Of a stretch of 64,000 nucleotides of DNA, positions 22,201 through 34,100 are shown one piece after another. The stretch lies in assembly GCF_932526225.1 (NCBI RefSeq), contig NC_064040.1:12810856-12874855 (forward strand), written 5' to 3'. The translations under genes were made by a program, and so were the position numbers. This DNA is from Nematostella vectensis (taxonomy: Eukaryota; Cnidaria; Anthozoa; Actiniaria; Edwardsiidae). Numbering within the stretch: position 1 is the first letter of the stretch; each line of letters starts with the position of its first letter. The notes below the pieces were generated by a model, which had not been told where the DNA came from, did no database searches, and saw only the letters and a list, made by a program, of their open reading frames with translations.

Positions 22201-25127
22201 TCGACTCACCAAGTGGGATGACCAGGAAGCGAATATAGGTCTGCCATTCAGGCGGTTTAGATGAAAGATGCTCCACATAAGGTCGCAATATGGAACTGAT
22301 ATATGGCTCTGTACCAGCTATACCAATACGCAAGTTTGGGGGAGCATCTGAGTGTGTATTACAACTGAAAAGTAGACCAAAAAACCAAATGAATGGTATT
22401 ATTAACATGAGACCATAAAAACAAATCAATGGTACCATTAACATGAGACCAAAAAACAAATCAAAGGTATTATTAACGTGAGACAAAAAAAAAATCAATG
22501 GTATTATTAACATGAGACCATAAAAACAAATCAATTGTATTATTAACATTGGAAACAGCTTTTGGGAATTGGCACGCGCAGGTTATTGTGATTTAAATTT
22601 GGACGATTTTCTGACAACTTCCGTTAATTTTGCATTGATCAACACTTGGATTGATACAAATCATGTCATCTCACTCCAAAATGGTCACCGATCAGAGTTC
22701 ACAAACGTATAGTCAGAGGGCGCCTCGTCTCAAATATGGGGTAGTTCTTTAGTTTTCTCTTATTTATCTTTGTTCAATCATTGAATCTTTAATCTCCTCT
22801 TCCCCTCGTGCTCATGTTACTAACACAGTTTTATGGCTATCCATAGAGGACTATCTCTTTTATAGCCTTCGCCCAGGGCTCCGCATATTTTTGTTACAAA
22901 TGGAGTTTCTGACAGTTTAACATCTTAAAAGGGTTTTATATCTGCAATGCCTCCTGAGAAGAAGAGTGCCTTGGCAAAGCTACATAGTCACAAGAAAGAG
23001 TGAACTATACAATAGCTTACGTGGCCACGACGGTATAATGATAATTAATAATAATAGTAATAATGATATTTTTTTAAACATCCAGGGAAACATACAATTT
23101 TTGGTATTTGTTTACAATTGCCGCAAACACAGCCTGGATGTCTGAGCTACATCTAGTGCAGATCATCTTGACTTCCTCGTCCCAAAGCTTGAGAGCAAGC
23201 AGCTGAAACAAGATAACACAAACATTACACGTCACACACTGACAACCACTCTACGTCACATTCTTACAACAGTAAAACAACAGTCAGATTTTACTTCCAT
23301 ACAACAGTTATGCTGTACTTACAACATTCATATTTCCATTCCTATCATCATTCATTCGTCACATCCATACAACAGTCATTCGTCAAATCCTTACAACAGT
23401 CATTCGTCAAATCCTTGCAACATTTTACTTCCTTACAACAGTCATTTTGTACTTCATTACAACATTCATATTTTCATTCCTATAATCATTCTTTCGTCAC
23501 ATTCTTACAACAGTCATACGTCAAATCCTTACAACAGTCATATTTTACTTCCTTACAACAATCATTCGTCAAATCCTTACAACAGTCATATTTTACTTCC
23601 TTACAACAGTCATTTTGTACTTCCTTAACGTCAAATCCTTAAAACAGTCATATTTTACTTCCTTACAACAGTCATTCGTCACATCCGTACAACAGTCATA
23701 TTTTACTTCCTTACAACAATCATTCGTCAAATCCTTACAACAGTCATATTTTACTTCCTTACAACAGTCATTTTGTACTTCCTTAATGTCAAATCCTTAC
23801 AACAGTCATATTTTACTTCCTTACAACAGTCATTTGTCACATCCTTACAACAGTCATATTTTACTTTCTTACAACAGTCATTCGTCAAATCCTTACAGCA
23901 GTCATATTTTACTTCCTTACAACAGTCATTTTGTACTTTCTTACAACAGTCATTCGTCAAATCCTTACAACAGTCATATTTTACTTCCTTACAACAGTCA
24001 TTTTGTACTTCCTTACAACAGTCATACGTCAAATCCTTACAACAGTCATATTTTACTTCCTTACAACAGTCATATTTTACTTCCTTACAACATTCATACG
24101 TCAAATCCTTACAACAGTCATATTTTACTTCCTTACAACAGTCATATTTTACTTCCTTACAACAGTCATATTTTACTTCCTTACAACAGTCATTCGTCAA
24201 ATCCTTACAACAGTCATATTTTACTTCCTTACAACAGTCATTTTGTACTTCCTTAACGTCAAATCCTTACAACAGTCATATTTTACTTCCTTACAACAGT
24301 CATTCGTCACATCCTTACAACAGTCATATTTTACTTCCTTACAACAGTCATTCTTCAAATCCTTACAGCAGTCATATTTTACTTCCTTACAACAGTCATT
24401 TTGTACTTCCTTACAACAGTCATTCGTCAAATCCTTACAACAGTCATATTTTACTTCCTTACAACAGTCATTTTGTACTTCCTTACAACAGTCATACGTC
24501 AAATCCTTACAACAGTCATATTTTACTTCCTTACAACAGTCATATTTTACTTCCTTACAACATTCATACGTCAAATCCTTACAACAGTCATATTTTACTT
24601 CCTTACAACAGTCATATTTTACTTCCTTACAACAGTCATATTTTACTTCCTTACAACAGTCATTCGTCAAATCTTACAACAGTCATATTTTACTTCCTTA
24701 CAACATTCATATTTCCATTCCTATCATCATTCATTCATCACACCCTTACAGCAGTCATATACTGACAAACAAAATCAGTCACTTCCTGAAAACTAACCCA
24801 ACAACCATCAAACGTCACATCCTTGGCAAACAGCATACGCTATTTCATATTCCCAAAACTAGTTTCACACCAAGAACCCACTTCTATCGGCTAATTCAAA
24901 AAAGTGAGAAACTTTTCATCAAATTTTATTATTTTGAAATTTTCTTACAGGTGAGCCGCTGTAGTTTCAATTGTAAACAATAACAAAGGAGTGGTTGACC
25001 GATATTCCTTTAATAGTCTTACCTGTCCTTGCCACTCTGCAGTATTGACGAGCAAGATACTCTCGGGGATGTCGTCTTCTAGGGGAAGTACACACGTCAG
25101 CTGGTCACTCAGGGAGCGCTTGGGCAG
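16282..25127 (-). CDS. PACS: PACS exons 13-24: C-terminal region
   Basis: Residues about 432-855. Conserved anchors in order: [15 protein letters not shown] (exon 13), [17 protein letters not shown] and [10 protein letters not shown] (exon 15), [19 protein letters not shown] (exon 16), MDLQVDYWL (exon 21), [14 protein letters not shown] (exon 22), [12 protein letters not shown] (exon 23), and [20 protein letters not shown] close to the stop (exon 24). Exons 18 and 19 are tiny (43 and 34 nt) but complete the reading phase and match FIPFIGVVKVG-type family sequence. Exon 24 begins after a TTGTAG acceptor at 16395-16400. Confidence 0.93.
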
Positions 25128-28100
25128 CTGGAATGTGAACAAGAGGGCAGATTTGTTAACCACTGTATATACCTATTTAAAAAAACGCTGCCAGTGAAGA
25201 TGGTGAATGGGAAATAATAGTTCTAAGAAAGACTGCTGCTATTTAAATTTATTTTTTTTAGAATAATAACTCAGCGTAAAATTGTATTCGGAAGAAATAA
25301 GACTGAACCCAAAGTATTTTTTATAAGGGGAACTGCTAATTACCATTTACACTGGCAACGTTTTTTTTTTTTGAAAGTGTACGAAAGTGAAGAGATCACA
25401 AAAGAAAACGCGTGGGAGATGAAAATAAATAAAATAAGCAAGAGCTTGCGCTTAAAAATAGAATTGAGGGCTTACACTGGATAGTCTGAAATTCACCGTG
25501 ATTCAAGCGGATTTTATTTACAACTGAGATTGGCATGCCATTCGCATAGGGTTTCGTAACCTACGAAACCATGTCCCACGCCAAAACAACACTTCCTTTT
25601 CAATGAACCCGCATTCACTCATTCACAGCTCATTTTGAAAAAAAATAATAATAACCACAATAAATAAATTCATCGGAATTTGGGTTGGTCCCTTGGGCTT
25701 CAAATGGCCGTCAAAACTTTTGAATACCCCCAATCAAAATGTGGAATAATACGAAATAATACATGCAACACAAGGCAACTTGACGGTTGTACATGCTGGT
25801 ACCTGTATCTCGACGTCGCTATTTCGTCGTTTGTTGCTGGCCTCAGGTGCAGTCTCGCTGCGATGTCTTCTCTCTTTGAATGACACGCTTCTTCGAACCA
25901 CAGGATCATGGTCGGGCACGCCCGGATCAGAACATGGCGAATCTGAATGTGAATCCACATCAGACGGTGGTGTCAAGGTGTCCTGGGAAAGTAAAGCGTG
26001 TAGGTGAGTAGATATTCGGAGTGTAGGTGAGTAGATATTTGGGGTGTAGGTGAGTAGATATTCGGGGTGTAGGTGAGTAGATATTCTGGGTGTAGGTGAG
26101 TAGATATTCGGGGTGTAGGTGAGTAGATATTCGGGGTGTAGGTGAGTAGATAATCGGGGTGTAGGTGAGTAGATATTCGGGGTGTAGGTGAGTAGATATT
26201 CGGGGTGTAGGTGAGTAGATATTCGGGGTGTAGGTGAGTAGATATTCAGGGTGTAGGTGAGTAGATATTCGGGGTGTAGGTGAGTAGATATTCGGAGTGT
26301 AGGTGAGTAGATATTCGGGGTGTAGGTGAGTAGATATTCGGGGTGTAGGTAAGTAGATATTCAGGGTGTAGGTGAGTAGATAGTTGGGGTGTAGGTGAGT
26401 AGATATTCAGGATATAGGTGAGAAGATATTCGGGGTGTAAATGAGTGGATATTCAGGGTGTAGGTGAGTAGATATTCGGGGTGTAGGGTGGTAGATATTC
26501 ATGGTGTATGTGTGTAGATATTAAGGGTGTAGGTGAGTAAATCTTTAGGGTGTAGGTGAATAGATCTTTGTGGCATAGGTAGATAGAAGTTTGAGGTGTA
26601 GGTGTGTATATCTTTACGTTGTTTAGGTATCACTAGATCAAATACTCTGGTCTCTTGGCGCAGGGTCTATTCCTGCACTAATCAGGAAGCTACCTTCTAT
26701 TTGTTTCCCTGGTGGAAACTAGAAGGCAAGCATCTTGGTTCTAAATTTCTCTAGTGCACTGATGTAGAGGGAAATTAAGAAGACACAACAAGATTCTTTT
26801 TTTTTTCTAAATTTCCCTCATTATTAATGCATGAGGGAAATTTAGAAACTAAATTTCCTTTTTCATTAATACACGAGGAAAATTTAGAAACTAAATCTCC
26901 CTCATCATTTATGCATGAGGGAAATTTAGAACCATCTATTGTTTTCGAGGGAATTTCGCTGGTAATCGTCCCTCAGAAAACAAAAGAATCAGAGGTGATA
27001 ATGGTATTATTGAAGGTGAAAATATGTTAGGGGGGTGCTTTGAAGATGCAAAGGGTTATTGGTGTATAAGGTATTGGTGAATAGATGTTAAAGGGTAACC
27101 TTGCAAAATAGAGGGCGGAACTATCCCTTTTATAGCGTTAAAGGGTAACCTTGCAAAATAGAGGGCGGAGCTATCCCTTTTATAGCGTGCGTTGTGTTTA
27201 AGGATGATGAAGAGTAAAAACCCGCTATAGAGGAGAAAGCGAGGAAAGAACCATGAATCTGATTTTGGTTATTCAAAGTTTAAATGGAGCTCATCACTTC
27301 ATACACATGCACAAGTGGTGACACTTACTAGATGCGTCTCTGGATCGGTGGAAGCATTATTTTCATCGCTCTCAATCTGAGACAGAATCTGTTTAAGCTG
27401 GTCATCTTCTTCCTTAATCTAATTATGAATAATAAAAACAAATTCATTCTCTGAAGATAAAAATAAAACAAGCATTAAGAATTCGTATTAGTTCTATATT
27501 TCCACACAACTGTGGTTGGTTGTGCTCAGATTTTCAGTATGCATTTACTGTATAAATGCTTTGATGTTTTTTTTCATTGCTCAACTTTCTTTGTCCCATA
27601 ATAAAGCCAATTAGCAGGGAACTTAAAAAAACAAGTTTTTTGGACGATGACGTAACTGCAATCTTGGATAAACTATAATCTTAGATAAAGCTGATGTGTT
27701 TAGACCATATGCTTCGTCTTTCTACGTTAGAATGAGTAAAACCGCTTCAAAGCATCCTCTTGCCCTGTTACACCTCAAACATCTATCTACCTACGACAGG
27801 GACGATGACTTCCGCCTGCACGCCCCTGTCTGACCAATATTGGTCATGAACACTTGACTAAAGTAACTTGTACTAAAATGCTTTAAGGAAACGTTCCTCG
27901 CTGTAGTCGACACATACCACCACCTTCTTGAGTACATTTTCACTTGAATTTCGGGCATCAAAGAATGGTCTGTAGAAAATACGCAAACCATGAGTTCAAT
28001 CAAAATCTAGTCATATCCAACTTAAAAAAAAATACAAAAATGCATCCTTGCAAAGGCAAGGACATTAGGAGTCGACAACTTGAGTTCCAATAAGATGGAT

Positions 28101-31100
28101 AGAGCTTCCTTACCTTAGTAATGGCTCGGGTGTGGATATGTATATTGTCCTTACCTAAGAAATAGCTCGGGTGTAGATGGGTATATTGTCCTTACCTTAG
28201 TAATGGCTCGGGTGTAGATGGGTATATTGTCATTTTGTTAGTAATGGCTCGGGTAAAGATGGGTATATTGTCCTTACCTAAGAAATAGCTCGGGTGTAGA
28301 TGGGTATATTGTCCTTACCTTAGTAATGGCTTGGGTGTAGATGGGTATATTGTCCTTACATTAGTAATGGCTCGGGTGTAGATGGGTATATTGTCCTTAC
28401 TTTAGTAATGTCTCGGGTGTGGATGAATATATTGTCCTTACCTTGTAATGGCTCGGGTGTTGATGGGTATATTGTCCTTACATTAGTAATGGCTCGAGCG
28501 TAGATGGGTATATTGTCCTTACCTTGTAATGGCTCGGGTGTAGATGGGTATATTGTCCTTACCTTGTAATGGCTCGGGTGTAGATGGGTATATTGTCCTT
28601 ACCTTTGTAATGCCTCGGGTGTAGATGGGTATACTGTCCTTACCTTGTACTGATGGCCTGGGGTGGATAGTTATATTGTCCTTAGCTTAGCGATTGCTTG
28701 AGTGTGAATGAGATAGGGTATACTATCCTAACCTTAACGATGGCTTCGGCGTGGATGAGATGGAAATAGTGTCTTCAGGAAGGTTGTCCATGTCACTATC
28801 ATCATCATATAAGTCGTCCACATACATGAAGTCATCATCAGCAGCCTCTATTTCAGGGGGGCTGATGTCCATGTCCAGGAATTGGTCCTGCTGGTCTCCT
28901 AGCTCGTCATCTGCCACCTTAAACTTTTTCAGGAGTGCAATAAACTTCTGCTTGAAATTTCTTTGATTCTGTGGAAAACAATTAAATTTAGAAGGGAACT
29001 TAGACAAACATCAAATAACATACTTTATACGGTATATATACCGTTATTGTATTGTTAGTATCATACAGTCAGAAACAGCTACAGATTTGAGTATTAAAAG
29101 TGTTTTATCTATAGTTCAACTGTCCAAACATTAATAACCAAGAACAAACTTTAAAACAAATTTGAAAAATATTACATACCTGCACTTTTTACGCTAAACC
29201 GAAAACCTGATTATCTTATCATGCAAAGGCAAAATTGCCAGAAACAAATATGAAAAAAACTTCACAAAGAAGAATTTTTCTAAACATTTTTTTTATATGT
29301 TCTACAATGTTATACTTAACATTGAAAACAAACAAAAAATGTTTAAAAAAAGTTATAGCAAAGTTCTAGGACTCTTGATTTTAAGAAACAATTACCAAAC
29401 AAACAGAATCAAATACAGACATCAGGGAATTCAAGACAAAACCAATCTATGCATCTAGAAATATTTGACTTACTTTAGATGCAATGGTCCTTTGCCTTAT
29501 TTTTCCAGCTTGTCTTTGGTCTTCCTCAATCAGATCCTAAAAAAAGCGGGTTGTGTAGTTTACAGGGTACACATGGGATAGTAATCTTACAGGGTATACA
29601 TGGGATGGTAATCTTGCAGGGTACGCATGGGATGCTAATCTTACAGGGTACACATGGGATGGTAATCTTACAGGAAACACATGGGATAGTAATCTTATAG
29701 GGTACACATGGAAAGTAATCTTACAGGGTACACATGGGATGGTAATCTTACAGGGTACACATAGGATGGTAATCTTACAGGGATCACATGGGATGGTAAT
29801 CTTGCAGGGTACACATGGGATGGTAATCTTGCAGGGTACACATGGGATGGTAATCTTACAGGGAACACATGGGATGGTAATCTTACAGGGAACAAATGGG
29901 ATGGTAATCTTGCAGGGTACACATGGGATGTTAATCTTACAGGGTAAACATGGGATGTTAATCTTACAGGGAACACATGAGGTGTTAATCTTACAGGGAA
30001 CACATGGGATGGTAATCTTACAGGGAACACTTGGGATGGTAATCTTACAGGGAACACATTGGATGGTAATCTTACAGGGTACACATGGGATGGTAATCTT
30101 ACAGGGAACACATGAGGTGTTAATCTTACAAGGAACACATGGGATGGTAAACTTAAAGGGTACACATGGGATGGTAAACTTCAAGGTACACATGGGATGG
30201 CAATCTTACAGGGTACACATGGGATGGTAATTTTACAGGGTACACATGGGATGGTAATCTTACAGGGTACACATGGGATGGTAATCTTACAGGGTTTACA
30301 TGAGATTGTAATCTTACAGGGTACACATGGAATAGTAATCTTGCAGGGTACACATGGGATAGTAATCTTGCAGGGTACACACGAGATGGTAATCTTACAA
30401 GGTACACATGGGATGGTAATCTTTCAGGGTACACATGGGATGGTAATCTTACAGGGTACACATGGGATGGTAATTTTACAGGGAACACATGGGATGGCAA
30501 TCTTACAGGGTACACATGGGATGGTAATCTTAAATCTTACATCTTTAATCTTACAGGGTACACATGGGATGGTAAACTTACAGGGTACACATGGGATGGT
30601 AATCTTAAATCTTACATCTTTAATCTTACAGGGAACACATGAGGTGTTAATCTTACAGGGAACATATGGGATGGTAATCTTACAGGGAACACTTGGGATG
30701 GTAATCTTACAGGGAACACATTGGATGGTAATCTTACAGGGTACACATGGGATGGTAATCTTACAGGGAACACATGAGGTTTTAATCTTACAAGGAACAC
30801 ATGGGATGGTAAACTTACAGGGTACACATGGGATGGTAATCTTACAGGGAACACATGGGATGGTAATCTTACAGGGCACACATGGTATGTTAATCTTACA
30901 AGGAACACATGGGATGTTAATCTTACAGAGTACACATGGGATGGTCATCTTACAGGGAACACATGGGATAAAAATCTTATAAGTATACATATGAAATGGC
31001 TACATACAGGATCAGCGCCACTATCACTATTTTCAGAGAGTGAGTAGTCATCATCATCGTCACTAGACTCCCCGTCACGAACATCTGACAGAAAACAGAA

Positions 31101-34100
31101 CGCATGTCAATGACAAGTACAGAGGTCCCTTTCACTGAGAAAGGAGGCTGGATCCAATCTAGAAAATAATATATTATATATCTTGACTTGGCAGGCAAGT
31201 AGCCAGGACTTTCAGTGCATGGGGGGGGGTCGTTTACCATTTAACAGACCATTTTCTCTTAGATAACTCACCCTAGCTCGCAGTGGTGCTTAATTTTCTT
31301 TCATCAGAGCAGACCTTCCAGTAGAGCGGGGAAGTTCTTCCGAACCCACCCTAGCTACGAGCCTACTTGGACCTATTCAGAGATACTCACATGACATGTT
31401 GGGCACGGTGGTGGATCCCTGTACGCGATCACTCTCAGTATCTACAGGCTGACTGCAAATATCAACCATGTAATTTAGTTAACTGTTGTTATAAATTGCT
31501 TTTAGGAGTAATACAGGAGGGGAGTCAAGTTTAAACTGATCTGGACACTATACACTTTTCAAAAGTCATAAAAAGAAGATTAATACCTCGTCAGGGAGCT
31601 GACAGTGACTTGAGCTACGTGGGAGGAGTTGCCCTTGACGTAAAGCTTCAGCTGGTTATCCATGTTAAATTGTAGAACCTTAGAACAAGAAGAAACAGTC
31701 TTGTAAGTTGGCATGTAATAACATAATGAGATTTTAAAATTTCTTTTAATCCTGTAAAATAAGCCTCTAAAAATCAGCTACCATTTCAAACGAATTTGCG
31801 GAAATCAATCCTACAAAACAAACCAAAATTGTAAAGTAACGGTAAAAAGATACATTGATGTCACATTGAGTCATAACACTTATGGTGTGTTGTGTAGGGT
31901 CATTTTGTCTATTTCTGCTTATTTAAAAACATGCAGTTTCACAAATTCCTCTAACATTTGTACATTTAGTGTTGTTCTACAAAATTGTTCCAATTTCTTT
32001 TTGTGAAAAAATGTTACCTGTCCCATGTCGACAAGGCCCACTGCAAGTGTCTTAAAGCCAAGAATAGCCCTGTTCTTGTACTTCTTCCGCCTTTGCAGCA
32101 TCACTTGCAGATTGTTGCCATTTCTTTTGATGAAATGGGGATACTGAACAAAGCAAATACACAAGTGCTCACTATACAGGTACAATACTTGAATTCTTAT
32201 TATATACAGAGCAAGATCATATGTCTAATAGCTGTAAAATCCTTGAAATATAATCTTATTATAGATTGTAAGATCATGTTTTATGTACTGTAGCTGCAAT
32301 CATCTGTTTCATAGATGCAAGATCATATATTTTAAAGCTCTTAGATAGGCCCATACCCAGGGGGGGGGGGTGGGGGGGTGAAGGGGGTGCACACCCCCCC
32401 CCCCCCCCCCACAACGGTGGAAAGTCCACTCGAAGACAAAACTAAAAAGCATAAGATGAAAAAGAATTAGATAAAAAAAGCATTCTAAAGGGCTTCTGGA
32501 ATTACGCGGAAAAAAACTCAAAATTACGTGGGATTCTTGGCTAAATTACGCGCTAAATTACGCAGAAAACCGATCATTACGCGCTAAATTACACAGAATA
32601 TCAACTGTTACGCCTAAGCAACATTTTGTACCGAAGGAAAGCACGAAATAACTTGAAAAGGTTAATTTTTTGCGTGAAAATATCTTAGGCGAGTTTTCAT
32701 TGGCTCCTAGCCACCAGCCAATTAAAAAAGGTATTTTATTATTAGTCCTAGGCCTTCGCGGTTTAGCAAAGAACGCCTAGTCATTTTATTTGTTTTTGGA
32801 AATTCAGTTCGAAATACTGAATACGAAGAATATCTCTCTTTTTTCACGAGAAATAGGGGTAACAACCCTAAAAGAACACATCAGCTGTGCAATTAAATGT
32901 TTTGTCTTTCAAAATTTAGCCAAATTACGCGGAAATTTGTGGATAATGCGGATTACGTGGAAAAAGCCAAATTACGCGCTCCCGCACAAGCGCGTAATTC
33001 CAGAAGCCCTGATTCTAGATCGCTCAGAGTATGTCAAAACTCTAAAAGTCAAACGTCTCATAGCTGCAATATCATATGTTTTATAGCTCTAAGATCATAT
33101 GTTTTATAGGCTGTAAGATCATAAATTTTATAGCCATAAGATCATATATAATTTATAGCTGTGAGGATCATATATTTTATAGCTGTAAGATCATATTATT
33201 TTATAGCTGTTAGATCATATATTTTATAGTTGTAAGATCACATATGTTATAGCGTAAGATCATATGTGTTGTAGTTTTACTTCCGGTTAATTAGCATATC
33301 TTTCGCACATGCGCACCCGGATGGAGTTCCTCGTGTAGTCCGCCATGTTTTGTATTGTGTTAATAAAATAGGTGAATAAAAAGCCTTCAAGTCAACTTAT
33401 TACATGGTGTCAGAAGCAAACTGAAGGAAAATCACTCTCAAACATACCAGGTCGGTATTTTACGAGAAATCTAGCAAGTTTACACAAGGAAAATGGCCGA
33501 ACTCACTGGACTCACTAGCCCTCGTATGGACTGGAATGCAACCGATCTTCAACAAGCGCTAAAAAAGTTCAAGGCAACCGTCGAATTGTACTTTTCTGGC
33601 CAGCTTAAGTCCAAATCGGAGGAAGAAAAGGTCAGTTATCTGTTGATATGGACGGGAGAAGAAGGAATTGAATTAGTTTCTACGTGGTCGCTAACCTCAG
33701 ACGAGAAGAAAAAGCTGTCAACTTACTGGGAGAAGTTTGAAGAATACGTCGCCCCCAAGAGCAATTTTCGCTTAGCACGATTTAAACTACGCACTCTGAA
33801 GCAAAAGGACGATGAACCAGTGGATTCATTTATAAAGAAAGTAAGATTGCTAGCCAGCGAATGCAGGTATGATAATGTAGACGAACACATTATTGACGCT
33901 CTAATTTTCGGGTCTCGCCGCCCACGTGTCCAGGCTAAACTCCTCGAGCTAGACAAAACTCTAACGCTCGCTAAGGCAATAGACATAGCCAGGACTGAGG
34001 AAGCCACTTCGGCTCAGTTACAAGATATTAGAGGCACAAACACTATACCTGTACACGCAACAACCCACAAAAGCCCTTCTTCACATCCCAAGACACACTC

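Larger units (their letters stand above)
32195..33266 (-). repeat. 24-bp intron 3 array, left part, interrupted
   Basis: Copies of CTTACAGCTATAAAATATAT plus GATC (PACS strand) occupy about 32195-32340 and 33018-33266. They are split by a dispersed repeat (32345-32487) and a hAT-like element (32488-33011), and the array is cut off by the gypsy element. Copies resume at 37853-37934 next to exon 3. That edge reads CTTTGCAG, then GTATAAAACATGAT (the exon 3 donor), close to the unit CTTACAG, CTATAAAACATATGAT, so the array may have started from that junction. Confidence 0.75.

Noticed and set aside
23310-24983. Long open frames of FTSLQQS / DCCKEVK type on both strands
   Set aside because: They arise because the 24-bp repeat period is a multiple of three. 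They overlap on both strands and lie in a PACS intron.
27791-28003. 70-codon frame overlapping PACS exon 10
   Set aside because: Wrong frame; the in-phase reading gives [15 protein letters not shown], which fits PACS.
29537-30990. Frames with GTHGMVILQ or PCKITIPCV repeats
   Set aside because: Translation of the 27-bp array in PACS intron 7.
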